From Tulasnella sp. 424 (lineage: Eukaryota; Basidiomycota; Agaricomycetes; Cantharellales; Tulasnellaceae): DNA of 64,000 bases. Every line of letters starts with the position of its first letter. The first letter of the stretch is position 1. The notes beneath the pieces are model-generated. The model was not told the origin of the DNA, did not search any database, and saw nothing but the letters and a program-made list of their open reading frames with translations. Position numbers and translations under genes: made by a program. The stretch spans positions 62,001 through 126,000 of the forward strand of contig WSUB01000049.1 in assembly GCA_019633425.1 (NCBI GenBank), given 5' to 3'. Positions 22,063 through 33,617 of the stretch are shown here, piece by piece.

Positions 22063-23090
22063 GACGTTGGTGAGTATTTCATCGCTCGTTCTTTTGTTGG
22101 CCCCAAGCACTGGCATCTAACCAGTCAATCGCTCAGCGTCGGTCAAAGACCCCTACGCCACTTTCGACCCAAGATACCCTCTCCCCAACCAACACCATTT
22201 CCAAACCCGTCTCGTCCTTCCAGCTCGACCCACCCGATCCAAGGTAGAATCCAACGAAGCCGAACCGAACAACGGAGCAACGCCATCCTCACTCCTCACA
22301 GGAAAACCATTAACTCGGCTCTCCGGGTGATGGGAACATCCAGTCGTATGTTATTTTTTTCCTTTCGCCTGATCGAAGCCCCTAGTACAGCGTTCCAGAG
22401 CGTAACACGTAGCGGCGAGCGTGGACGGTGAAGAGTCCGAGGGACGGAGGAAAGAAATCCTCCTCACCCCTCAAAGGCTCCATCGATCCGCACTTGCGAT
22501 CGGTTACGGCGCATTCTGAAGTCGCTGGCTGTGGATAAGGCGTTTCGGACGTCCTTTCCTACTTTGGGGAAGGCTATCGAACGACCTTGGCGCGCGTTGG
22601 TTTGTTGGCTATTCGTAAATGCGAGTAGGACGGACGGACGTCCCCTGCCATGTGTAGCGGGGATAACCCCCATGGTATGGTGAGATCAGGCGGGTTGGAT
22701 GTTCTTTTCTTGTGAGCTAGGTGAGCTGGCCGTTTACTTTTTTGTCTGGGACGACTTTCGTTTGGACTGTTGCTTTTGGGTTGGGAGGTGAACAGTGGGT
22801 AGGGCCTGTCTGGCTGGGATTGTGCTCTGTTTGAATTGGGTCGGTGATCCTTGGTCGTAGAAGTCGATGCATCTTTTGTTTGGTATGCTGTAGTGTAGTT
22901 TTCGTGTAGTTTTCCGTGCTGTACAAGTTTCCTCTGTGTATTATATTTGTTTCTCTCGCATTGGGTTGGGATCATTTGCGGACCGCGGTTAGTTCAAGAG
23001 ATGATTGGGTGTTTACCAAAAGCCATCTAACCCCCGACAGTGTCAATATCGTTACCCTCTACAAACAAGTAGTCTAAGGCTGTAGATATC
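22063..23090. repeat. family X 3' block, copy B
   Basis: Begins with GACGTTGGTGAGTATTTC, a splice-donor-like site just after the stop. It then holds the open stretch QRSRTEQRSNAILTPHRK and LRVMGTSSR with possible donor and acceptor sites, and then the core at 22652. It may include extra 3' exons of X in copies where the stop is CAA (C and D). Confidence 0.7.
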
Positions 23091-23539
23091 CTCCACGACT
23101 TCCGGACTCCTTCGTGTTTGCTCGTAAGCGCGCGTCATCCACAAGTGCCCGAGACTGCTGTACAATATCCAGTCCCCCTTCTGGAGATACTTCAGTTTTG
23201 ATGGAGAGTCTAACACCTGTATAGCTTTAAATACGCAACGCTTGAATGTCATCGGAGGCTTCACTCTGAACCTCGAATGGGAGCAAACATGGATCAACAA
23301 AGGTTGTGCACAGGAGGTCGGTAATGTCCGGAATCCGAATAGGCGGAGGAATGACCGCCCGCGTCCAGGACATGTTTGAATTCGGAGGATGTACGTAATT
23401 GTCTCAGCAGAAATCAGGTTTAGCAGGGAATGATCGCATCGTTTTCGGCTTTGGAAGCATCCCGAATAGGTCTACGGTCTCTCACACATCGTCGCCGTAT
23501 TTCGGACCACCGGAACATTGCCGCTCCCCCCTTGTGTGT
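23091..23539. other. array sequence without a gene
   Basis: Part matches 17040-17110. No coding feature was seen. Confidence 0.4.
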
Positions 23540-23835
23540 AAGTTCTGGTCTGGCTCATGATTATGTCTGACTCTTCGGTAAGCGTCTTCTATCTAGGAAC
23601 GCCAGGGCCAACGGTCTTCCATCTTAGCCAAACGTTAACCGCTGACCGTTCCACATCTGACAGAAATTCCCCTTCCCCGGTCCTCTCCACTCCCTCCACG
23701 TCTCTCTTTGACATCTGCAGCTGGCACATCAACTTCTGGACTATCGATGCAGACGGCTGCTGAGTACCTTCAGCGGCAGCAACGACTCCCACAGCAAGCA
23801 GGGCTGCCTGTCTCAAACGCGCATCCGTCCCAATT
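23540..23835 (+). pseudogene. eIF4G-like 5' fragment (23.6 kb)
   Basis: A short relic: TCTGGTCTGGCTCATGATTA, a remnant of the first exon, then TTTGACATCTGCAG followed by a decayed ..NFWTIDADGC (compare INFGTIDVNG). It merges at about 23815 into the CBM1 copy c upstream region, exactly as the 17-kb fragment does. Confidence 0.6.
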
Positions 23836-24278
23836 GTTTTAGTCATCAACTTTCTCCTCCCCGAGTCCAACGAACCCTAAACGGCAAGAGGCGATGACGT
23901 CCCATAAAAACGCCGTAGTTACCTCCCCAAACTCCCCGTCAACCCTCTTCTCCCTCTCATTTTTCCTGCGACGAGAATAACGAGGACCTTCGGAAGGCAC
24001 AATTGGCTGCATTCCCAGTCCGAGAAGGTTTGAATGTCCCGAATGTCTCGCCGAAGTTTCTCGAAAGCAAAAGCGCAGCAATGCTTCCGAGATCAAAAGA
24101 CACAACAGGAGAATGTGTTGAGTGCGATAGGTGGAGGTTAGAACTGCCGATCTCTCCCCCTCTCCTCCCCCAAATGCGGGTGCCGGGCTCGTCTCATCCG
24201 GCGGCAGATTATCCGATTCATTTGAGGAAACCCCTATCGAGTCGCTAATGGACGAGGCGTCGTCTGGTCCTTCTACAT

Positions 24279-24322
24279 CCCCTTCCTGCAGTGTGCTGGG
24301 AAGGGGATGCGACAGTATAAAA
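24279..24322 (+). promoter_or_regulatory. inverted repeat and TATA box of CBM1 gene c
   Basis: CCCCTTCC (24279-24286) and GGAAGGGG (24299-24306), then TATAAAA at 24316, 72 bp before the ATG. The arms are shifted by one base from copies a and b but still pair perfectly. This suggests the symmetry is maintained. Confidence 0.6.
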
Positions 24323-24387
24323 GACCAGGTACAGCGCTTTGGGAAAGCCACAAATTTCCCAGTACTAAGCCTCATCTACTACAAGTC

Positions 24388-24940
24388 ATGGTACAGATGA
24401 AGTCACTTGCCATTGCGGTTGTCGGTCTCTTGGCTGCTTCAGTTGATGCCACGCCGATTGACACGACTACTACCGACACCACAACGATCACGACCCCCAG
24501 CACGACTACCACCAGTACAGCGACGACTACTGCTCCTATAGTGTATCAAACTCTGGTATGACGCTCCATCTTCGTTCTTTTGGGTATCACTAACCACATC
24601 TCTCCATACCTTTAGTATGGACAATGCGCAGGGTGAGCTCTCCAGATTTGAGATTTTCAGGACTTCCACAATTACTGATCCTTCTTATAGAGATGGATAC
24701 ACTGGTCCGTCGACATGTGTCCCACCTCTCACGTGCATTTATTACAATTGTGAGTCGGCCTCTCGAACTCTTAATGTTTCAAGTGGTCAGGAAACTAAAG
24801 TCTGCCTTGGTACTATTCAGTTTGGTTCTCGCAATGCCTGCCCGCGTCGGACTGAGGGACTCCGGCTGCTTTTTCATATTGCGCTGTCTCGCACTCGGTT
24901 CCACAATAAAGCTCGTTGGTTTCATCGAAAAGTCTGCTGA
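24388..24940 (+). CDS. small secreted Thr-rich protein with CBM1 motif, copy c
   Basis: Exons 24388-24555, 24616-24632 and 24691-24940 give 144 residues. Signal peptide, then a Thr-rich linker shorter than in copy a. The CBM1 YGQCAG / DGYTGPSTCVPPLTCIYYN follows, with GG changed to AG after the first cysteine and a new Cys in YNCES. Intron positions and the 17-nt middle exon are identical to copy a. The proposed last CBM1 exon downstream (near 25020) has TGT changed to GGT, so the canonical fourth cysteine is lost. Residues after the motif have no recognised domain. It may bind cellulose or chitin at the cell wall, but the altered cysteines make that uncertain. Confidence 0.68.
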
Positions 24941-24959
24941 ACGATATCTTTGAACCGAT

Positions 24960-25260
24960 ATCAATTGGCTACTAAATTTCAGCGGGCCTTTCATATCCAC
25001 ATGCCATACTTTGAATACGACAGAGAGCGGTTTCGGTTCCTATATTTCAAGGTCGTTACTGCTCCTGGTCCCAACGAACTACCTCCTCCGTAGACCGGCG
25101 TTTGCCCTTGAGGTTCACACTTTACCATAAGACTTATTCGCACATGTTACAGTAAAGGTGTTGAAGATGTCTCATCCTTTGGATTCGTCCATGGAGGTAC
25201 CTAGATTAGCCTGACTAGAGTGACCCCGCTCCCTTGACGACTGCAATCCGAAATCATGGT
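24960..25260. repeat. CBM1 3' tail after copy c
   Basis: Homologous to 7845-8060. AATTTCAG, then TTTGAATACGACAGAGAGCGG and ATATTTCAAGGTCGTTACTGC. It continues into a non-coding stretch also seen at 39080-39240 and 49515-49640. Confidence 0.65.
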
Positions 25261-26479
25261 AGCTTTCCCGTATAATGGCGCCGAAACTTCAGCTTCGTGT
25301 AGCCTTTATGCTTCTCCGAAGTCAAAATATTGACTCAGGTCTGAGCTGGGAGGACGACATCCCGCTTTTGGCGCACCGGTGGGTTAGACCTTCTCCGTCT
25401 CAGCACGAGCTGCACAATCTAACAAACATGTTAAGGCGGAGTGGAACTGTCGGGAGCAGTTCTGATAAGCGTGAAAAGCTCGTTGAACCCGAGTGTGCAG
25501 GAGTAAGCTTTAAAATTATTGTGGTCGAGCCTCCCAGGATGGGAGCTTGAGATGTCAACCCAAACAGATCAACCGGAACGCAATCAAGTCCTAGCTCTCT
25601 GAGCGAAGCTTTATTATAAGTAAAATTCGATTAGATAGAGCTCGTGTAGTCATTGATCTAATTGAGGCCTGGCGTGGGTTGGTCCCGTCTGCGATGGGGT
25701 TTTGGAACCAACCGTCAGAAAGAAAGCCCGAACTCTATTAGGCTCCACCAAGTCAGCTCATAGAAGAGCTCGAGCTACTAGCATGTAAATCCTTCGTTAA
25801 ACGAGAGATTCAGACGCGTACGTACCTATATCCTCCTCTTATGAGCTCCCGTTGTCGAGGACAGAGGGGGCATCTCCGATACCACAAGGCACAGCCCCTG
25901 GCCTATTTTTCTGGCTGTATCCTTCACTAATGCTCAGTCACTGGTCTAGCAACCTTTTTATGCTTTTCTGGTTGGTTGTTGACTCATGACCAACACCACT
26001 CCAAGAACACTCGATACGGGTATCATCGTCAAATAAGATCAATTGACCAAGCGATTTATTTGGAAGCTGGGTTCCTCCAGCGCTATACCACCATGGATCA
26101 TTCTTCCAGCTAGACCAATCTTCTGAATCATATGGGGCTCTAACTACTGATCTAGGCTTTGCGGAAGAGTCATGCATTCGGATTCGCTGGGTGATGCGAT
26201 TTATGTTAATTCGTTGCCGCGACTCACTGATGACGCCGGCGCGGGCAAGTAGAGGCCCATCTTGGAAAGTAGCGCTTGTTATATTGGTAATGATGATGTT
26301 TGAAAGCGTCATGTTCTTGGCTTTGGTCATCAGTTTTAAAAATGACGGAGGTGAGCAAGCTGTCGTGGGATAAGTCGAGCGCCAGAAGTTCGAGTCCTGG
26401 TCTCTCTATTCCCCCAACCTCGTCGCAACCACTAGCCACCCTATCGACGCTCTTAGTTGCAACTCTTTTTACCTTCACC
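25261..26479. repeat. X-upstream flank module and leader, before copy C
   Basis: The distal module (25620-26160) is the second copy of the block at 8290-8820. The proximal part carries AGTTCGAGTCC at 26387-26397, a variant of the T-arm-like motif. No gene; a 91-codon frame at 25275-25550 has no support. Confidence 0.65.
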
Positions 26480-28968
26480 ATGAAGCTTCTCTCCGTAATC
26501 GCAATCATTCTCGCCTTCGGGCCTACCGTTTTCGACCTGGCTTTGACTGGTCGAGGGGGTAAGGATATACTGCTTCCCTTCGTTCCCTGAGCTTCTCTGA
26601 TTTCCCCTTCTTACAGTCAGTCGACCCACTCAAACTTGCACTACCGACTGGGCCTTGACCCAGTTCCACACCTTGCACATTGGCAAGCCAAGCCTTGCAA
26701 TTCCGCCAACTGGTTTGGCGGGTGCAGTGTTAACGGGGTCGGGCCACAACAATCAGGGTAAGCTTCGCTTCGTTTCCTTTTTCGGTGCAGCTTCCTCGAT
26801 CGTCGTTTCTCGCTCTCTGCCGGCCATCACCGCTGACTCTCTGCGTGCGCTCGATGAAAAATTTCCAATGCAGACCCGACCGTTTCGATCTGGACCACAG
26901 TCCACGTCACCTCACGCCGTGCACTCGCCAACGTCGACAGCTTCGTCAACAATTTCAACGGTCGTGAGCTTGATCAGCAATGGCGCTACATCCGTAGCTG
27001 GTGGCGGTACAACTCGGGAAGGGTCATCGAAGACGTCCTCATCGTCTACTTCTACTCCCTGCCATTCCTTACAGTCGTGTTGACCATCTGGCGGAAGCGA
27101 GTTCTTCGCCAACGTCGTTCGGAGTCTAAACGCGTGGGTCTGATTCCATCCGCCATCTCGAGCTTGATTCCTGACAATCGTTTATTACATAGGCTGCTAC
27201 TTTGGCTCAACCAAGTCCGATATTGGCCACCTCCGTCGCCATCACGTCTCTCGCGAGGACCGACAGCATCCAGACAACCAAACAGGACATCCCTACCTTC
27301 AGCTGCACCCGGAGGGCCAACAACATCGTCGCCATCGGGGGCGCATCCACTCCATCACTCGACCACATTCTTCGCCATCCCGCGTTTGACTTCCGCTCCA
27401 ACGGTATGGCATTGCCCCGAACCTCGCTGGCCTCAGATATCGATCGTCGGGCAGGGAACCCACTACCCTCGCACGAGCTGGTCGTCCAAGAAGAGGGCTC
27501 CCCGGAGGATGGACGAGCATCTTCCAGGGTCTCTCCGTCCTTCATCGCGATACATTCAGTTGAAGGGGTGCTCCTCATGGGCTGCTCCTTTATCGGCGAG
27601 GCACTCCATTGGTCGATTCGCTTCTTCCCTCGGCAAGGTTACCACATTTCTCAGCGTCCCAGCAACCACGGAACCCTCTCTACTCCATCCAATCTTGCCG
27701 ACAACGCTCTCTTCGAGGCTCTATGGGGGGGAAAATCTGTCCATACCGGTATTCTCGCCCTTGACGTTCCAGGGGGAAGAATCAAGGGGCCGCTCGCTAC
27801 ACGTGAGGTCGACATCACTGCTATTCCTCTTCCCCCTTCCATGCTAGAAGCCCCAACCGCGACCACCATGTTCGACGACTCAAAAGCTCCATGCTATGCC
27901 CTTGTTCCTTTCCAACGTGTTGTCGGCGTTGAGCCTGCAACCCTGGAGATGACGGCCCGGCCTCAGGACAGGAGCACGATCGAACGCGTCCGGATCAGCA
28001 GAAGATTGTATGGCCATTCTCTCAAGGCAGCATTCCTATCCCACCCTCTTTCGAGACCCAGCTCGACGGTTATGAGGATTTCCGCCATAACCGACCTCAC
28101 TCTTCACGGTACTTGTCCATACACGTGGTCCCGTGCTACGTCAAGCTCGGCAACTCCTTTCCACACCGTCTCGCACGTCGAGCCCAAGACCCAGGTGGGA
28201 CTGGCTCAGTCCATGAATCTGAACGACGCGAGCAATATGGATCAATCCGAGGAAGAGGAAATCGAAGACAGCGGTACCGAGGACGCCGCCTCCATCCCTC
28301 TGCCGCCCTCTCGACCCACCTCTCCAGAGGCCGAAGAAGTCAACGCCACAGTCGGAGAGGAGTTCCTTCAAGCCGATCTCATCCCTCTTCCCGAGTCTCG
28401 CCCCGAGTCTCCCGAGGTACACGGCCCTGACCCCTCAACTCGCAGCTTGGACATGTATCAGTACATCGCCGCTTTAACCCATCAATACCTCAGCCTTCGT
28501 GCGACGCTATCCCAACCCATACTTCCGGAAGAGTCTAGAGCAATTCGGGCGGAATTGCGGCCGCGGCTGTCAGGTTTGAGGGAACGAGCTCTGATACGTC
28601 ATGGTCTTGGGTCGCCTGCCCCAGTCGAGGCAGAGCTAGAGGTGCAGCAGGAGGAGGTGGTAGTGGAGGAGGAGGAAGTGCAGGAGGAGGGGCAGGAGGA
28701 ACAGGAGGAACAGGATGAGGAGGAACCGGGGGATGATCTCGAGATTGATCCCTCCGCAGAAAATCAAGACGTTGGTGGGTATTTCATCATTCATACTCTG
28801 TCATCCTCAGGCATCAATACTGATTTTTCTTGCCATCAGGCAACGTTGAGGGCGCGTCCCGGCGCCCTTTTCGACTCAAGACACCGATTGCAGTCATCCG
28901 CCACATTTCAACGAACACCATGTAAGTCCGTCTCGTCCTCCCAGCTCGACTCACCCGATCCAAGGTAG
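26480..28968 (+). CDS. family X orphan membrane protein, copy C
   Basis: Exons 26480-26558, 26617-26757, 26874-27133 and 27193-28968 give 751 residues. The leader is MKLLSVIAIILAFGP. Exon 3 has RRALANVDSF, QQWRYIRSWWRYNSGRVIE and a hydrophobic YSLPFLTVVLTIW, then a basic RKRVLRQRRSESKR. Compared with copy D, about 600 bp is missing in frame between HPAFDFR and SNGMALP. This removes the second membrane segment, so exons 4-6 are fused into one. The rest holds YHISQRPSNHG, a region found only in C and D (ALWGGKSVHTGILALDVPGG to SHPLSRPSSTV), one copy of the module QYIAALTHQYLSLRATL to LRERALIRHG, then Glu-rich repeats. A donor at 28775 and acceptor at 28839 would replace the last residues and open further 3' exons. 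Function unknown. Confidence 0.65.
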
Positions 28969-29795
28969 AACCCAACGAAGCCGAACCGAACAATGGAGCA
29001 ACGCCACCCTCACTCCTCACAGGAAATCCATTAACCCGGCTCTCCGGGTGATGGGAACATCCAGTCGGTATGTTATTGTTGCTTTCACCTGATCGAAGCC
29101 CCCAGTACAGCGTTCCAGAGCGTAACACGTAGCGGTGAGTGCAGACGATGAAGAGTCCGAGGGGCGGAGGAAAGAAATCCTCCTCACCCCTCAAGGGCTC
29201 CATCGATCCGCGCTTGCGATCGGTTACGGCGCATTCTGAAGTCGCTGGCTGTGGATGAGGCGTTCCGAACGTCCTTTCCTATCGAGGAAAGGCTTTCGAA
29301 CGACCTTGGCGCGCGTCAGTTTGTTGGCTATTCGTAAATGCGAGTAGGACAGACGGGCGTCCCCTGCCATGTGTAGCGGGGATAACCCCCATGGTATGGT
29401 GAGATCAGGCCGATTGGGTGTTCTTTTCTTCGTGAGTTCGGTGAGTTTGGTTGTTTGCTTTTTGTCTGGGATGGCTTCCGTTCGGACTTCTGCTTTTGGG
29501 TTGGGAGGTGAACGTTGGATAGGGCCTGTCTGGCTGGGATTGGTGCTTTGTTTGAATTGGGTCGGTAATCCTTGGTTGGAGAAGTCGATGTCCCTTTCGT
29601 TTGGTATACTAGAGTATAATTTTCCGTGCTGTACAAATTTTCTTTTCTATTATATTTATTTCTCTCGTTTTGAGTTGGGTTGGGTGTTTACCGAAATCGT
29701 ACGACGGCGTTTAGCTGCGGCATTTCGGACTTTCACAAGACGTCTGACCCCTGACAATCCCAAAATCGTTACCCTCTATAAACAGTAGGCTAAAG
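28969..29795. repeat. family X 3' block, copy C
   Basis: If the intron 28775-28839 is spliced, the frame continues as NVEGASRRPFRLKTPIAVIR into this block. Core at 29373. It ends with GCGTTTAGCTGCGGCATTTC and ACCCTCTATAAACAG, shared with copy D but not with E and F. Confidence 0.65.
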
Positions 29796-30290
29796 CTCTA
29801 GAAAGCCCTCTTCCGTGGCTACTCGGAAGCGTCTCTCATCAAGGAACGCCTCAGCCAACGGTCCTTTACCTCAGCTACAACAAACGTCCACCACCCCGTA
29901 GCTCTCGATCCACACCAGTCACCCATTCCCCCAATTAGTCGCAGCGTTCTACCACCAGCAGTCTCCGTTAATGACGGCGTGAGCGTTCCAAGGGGCATCG
30001 TTCCCTCTCCCTCCTCTCGTAGACCTTGGTGAGTCCATGCGTTTCGTATCTGACTGATCGTTCCACACCCAACAAAACATTAAAATCCACTCCCCGTCCT
30101 CTCCGTTTTCTCGCGCCTCTCTTTGACATCTGCAGCTATCATCAACTTTGGGACTATCAATGGCCACAGCTGTCTGATAACTTCAGCGGCAGCAACGACT
30201 GCCACAGCAAGCAGCGCCTAACGCTTCATCTCCAACCACTTTAATTGCTTTACCCGCGACCCCATCCGCCGCACCCCCTCAGCAGAAGTA
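29796..30290 (+). pseudogene. eIF4G-like 5' fragment (29.8 kb)
   Basis: Remnants of the first exon (TCGATCCACACCAGTCACCCA, then GTTAATGACGGCGTGAGCGT) and the second exon after TTTGACATCTGCAG. The second reads SCHQLWDY..GHSCL in a shifted frame, against INFGTID in intact copies. It ends near 30290 in GATGGGATAG-like sequence. There is no downstream eIF4G part. Confidence 0.65.
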
Positions 30291-30927
30291 GATGGGATAG
30301 CAGCAGCGGTGAATCGCCCGGTTACCTCAGAATTTCAAAAATCGGACACAAAGCACCCAACCCGACATATTTCCTCCTCTGACAGAATTCCTACACTCCT
30401 CCTACTATTGTATATACTGTACTCAAAGGACGATCGTCTTCACAAGCCCAACTCATGTGACCTCGCGTGACATTACTGTCACACCGAGCTTTGTTGTCAC
30501 CTCGAACCGGCTGGCCCCTGGCCATGGTGAGACTAACGTTGGGCGTTGCAGATCTATCACTAGAATATGATACCTGTCATATATATACTAAGACGATCTA
30601 GAGAACGTATAGCCAGTCCTAGCATTCCTGTGACACTCGCTGAGAGGGCATGGCAGAGTGACATTGTGATTTGAACTGGCCACACGAATTTGCTAGGAAC
30701 CGCATCGACGCGAAGCCAAAGATCGCTCGTTTCTTGGAAATAGAGTATCTCATGACTTAATTATGTATATTAGAGAGAGAATAGCAGAGAGATACGTCTA
30801 TTCGAGCGAGGGAGAGGTTAACAAGGGTTGACCTTTTCAACGTGACAGATAGTCACAGGGCCGCGGGATTCAGAGACAGGCTGAACCGTCGGTCACTCCA
30901 CCACCACTACTCAGTCCGAGCACTCCA
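30291..30927. other. unique spacer before the deaminase gene
   Basis: Not similar to other parts of the array. Presumably the promoter and leader of the gene at 30928. No TATA box at the usual 70-bp distance and no other gene was seen. Confidence 0.4.
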
Positions 30928-33167
30928 ATGGCAGACCTCACTGGCATTCTCCTCTCCCTCCCAACCCCCAGCGAAACCGATTTACTCATCCGCTCTCTGA
31001 CTACCGCCTTGGTCCTCTTCTCTCCCAACTCGGACTCTAAGGATAAGAATAGGTACCATCGAAGTGCCCGATTTGATCAATTCGACCGCATGTCGCTTTT
31101 CTTCGTTTCTGGTGCATCCGGGGATGCTGCGGCCATTACGGCTCTAACCGAAGGCAATTATGTTACGTTTCAAATCGTGCAAGCCCAAGCTTATAACGGT
31201 CAGTTTGCCGTCGTGAAGAATCCGGAGCACAGGTTGGTCAACACAACCATCAACACAACGGAACTCGCACGAACGACGGAACTTGATTATTTTCGATTAG
31301 TCTCGACAGCAACCCAAATGAGGACTCTGAGGCATCGGGTAGACTGTCCCCGGAAGCCCTCAATGAACCAGCTCGGCGTTGCCTCCGAAGGTATGCCACC
31401 TCACAGACGAGATCCGCATGGGTTCTTATCGCAGTGTCCTAGGGGGGCCAAAAGCATCTCTCCCAAGACCCACGGCGCTACCCTCCAGCATCTTCTAAGG
31501 TCTTTATACCAAGCGGAACCAGAGGACAAGGAGAAAGCGACCACGATTCTCCACCGCTATATTTACTCATTCTGCGTTGACAAGATATCTCGACGATTTA
31601 ACTCGAAAATTCCGGGGTTTAAACTCAGTTATGTCTCCCTGCTTTTACCGTCGACAGACAACATCACGTTCGAAGACTATCAAGCACACAGCAAAAAGAC
31701 CGTCATTTTGCCTCAAAGGCTCGTCACCAGGGACGAGTCGATTCTGCACCAAATGCTCACAAAACGATTCCCTGACCAGAGTTTCAAGCTCTCTGATAGC
31801 CGACCGCAGCAATTAACTCTCGACGTTGAGTGTCAATGGACCGTTTGGACGTTCTTCCAGCATTTCCTTAGACAGGCACAAGACTGTCTTAACGATCGGG
31901 CTGCGAAATCGAAACAGGACAAGCTCAAGGAAGAAGAGATACAGACCGCACTACAACGTCTCGATGAGCTAATGGAGGCCCTGGCCGTCATTTATCTCTT
32001 GGCGCACCGTTCACCAAGCTTCTGGATTGTTATGGGGAGAATGGCCCCTCTGCTTGAAGCACGACTAGTAGGTATATTTCTGGCGGATAGATTTGTTCTT
32101 CGAGCTTATTTTGTACGACAGGACCCCGAAACGCATGGCAACCATACTCACAGCGCTGGTTCAACCCCTCACCCAGGGCCAAGTCGAGACTCGGCTGAAC
32201 ATTCTCTCTCCTCCGCAACGGATACACGCCCGGATCATCACCCATCAACCCCCCATTCGATGGCAACGGTCGATGCCGACATCTCGGAGGAGTCAGATGA
32301 TGACGATGCAACAAGCGATGCGGAGACAACACGCCATGTTCCCTCCGCGAGAAGGCCAAAGCAGCCGGAAGAGTTGCATGATGTTATTTCAAAGTACTGG
32401 CCTCACGTTACCATAATGGTCCGTCACTGGATGAAGTCTATCGCTCAGTGGCATCATGGACTCGAAGACCTTAATCGCGGCCCAAAGAAACTCGGGATCT
32501 TGTCCAAGAGTCTGTCTATCGACGTCACAGTAGCGCCCGTATCCCCTCTCCCAACCCAGCAGGCCTCCCTCATCGACACAATCAAATCAACGTTCCCCGA
32601 TTCAGATACAAAGGATATGTTAAGCATTCTCCGAAGCAACGCCACGTTGCTATGTGAGAACGGTGCCAAAGAGGACCTCCTTCGAACACTTGCGAATCGG
32701 GACTTAACCGATGACATGGTGTCGGATACATGGAAATTAGGATTTCGCGGTGGCATTCACTGTGAGGCACAGCTAGCTTACCAAATCTTTCAGAAGAGCC
32801 CGGTGAGTGATGACGACTTGTTTCTATTGACTTTTCTAAGGAATCGTTTCTTCCGATTTAGAACCACAAATGCTTGATTGGTGTCTCAAAGCGCTGCTGT
32901 TTCTGTTGCGTGGTACTGCTCAGAGCCCTTCAGGTGAACGATGGGGACATTGTCGAGCACGGGAAAATTTACAGCTGGAGCCCGCCATACGAAGCTCCTG
33001 AAGAGAAGAAACAGATCGTCCTAGGGGAGCTCAGAGACAAATTTATATCTTATATGCAAGGCTGCGTTCCTCTGACGAATAGGACTCCTGACCCAGGGTC
33101 CAGCAACAACTCAGATGAGAGTCGTCGAAGTAGTTTACTCAAAAAAGTTGCGGCCAAGATGAAGTGA
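30928..33167 (+). CDS. OTT_1508-like deaminase family protein, 2 exons
   Basis: Exons 30928-32802 and 32862-33167 join in frame to 726 residues. The last 150 residues carry the family signature. First comes GGIHCEAQLAYQIF, where His611 and Glu613 of an H-x-E motif are the zinc ligand and proton shuttle. After the intron comes IGVSKRCCFCC (residues 631-641), where paired cysteines supply the other zinc ligands. The first 400 residues are a helical region with no recognised domain, then a Ser/Asp-rich acidic linker (SEESDDDDATSDAE). OTT_1508-like domains belong to the cytidine-deaminase fold, are expanded in agaricomycetes and have been proposed to act on nucleic acids. No substrate is established. 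The gene sits alone between an eIF4G fragment and an eIF4G gene and shares no sequence with the array, so it looks inserted or retained. Start 30928 is the first ATG of the open frame. Confidence 0.75.
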
Positions 33168-33448
33168 AAGTCATGGGTGAGGGTTTATCTCGACAGTATG
33201 TTAGTTGATCTGTTTTGTAGCTACTTGTACCGTCTTCAATCAAAGACGCTTATTGTTTGCGTCGTATCCCATCTGAGAAAACTTGACGCCACCGTTAGCG
33301 GACGACGGATATAGACCTTGACACAGATAATACCTCGAGAAGACTCGTTATGATCGATTGCTCTGGACGAAGAGGTCCGCAACGGAGAGTCTCAACTGAA
33401 AGCCAGAAGTTCCAGCTGAGTTGTAAATGCGACCCTTGATTATGAAGA
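33168..33448. other. intergenic, eIF4G copy 1 upstream
   Basis: Deaminase 3' flank followed by sequence shared with the other eIF4G upstream regions from about 33370 on (GAAGTTCCAGCTGAGTTGTA). No gene. Confidence 0.4.
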
Positions 33449-33481
33449 CGGGGAACCTTTTCCCGTTAAACCCGAGCCCGT
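33449..33481 (+). promoter_or_regulatory. conserved upstream block of eIF4G copy 1
   Basis: CGGGGAACCTTTTCCCGTTA followed by AACCCGAGCCCG. The first part is nearly palindromic (ACGGGgaac..tCCCGT). The block recurs upstream of the other three long eIF4G copies (44689, 53075, 61782) at a similar distance. It may be a regulatory site or part of an old 5' UTR. Confidence 0.5.
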
Positions 33482-33617
33482 TTGAGAACCACTTCGATGC
33501 CACCCCTCGGGCCTCCCCCTCGACACGTGCTGGAAGTCTGGATCTAAAGACAGAACGAAGATGCTACAAATGGAGAACTTTGAAGATTGACCCCGACGAG
33601 TCGATGCTCACTACGAG

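Noticed and set aside
27077..27847. 256-codon plus-strand frame continuing from exon 3 of X copy C
   Set aside because: It is in the wrong frame after the CGC|GTGGGT donor. The spliced frame opens the 592-codon exon with the X domains.
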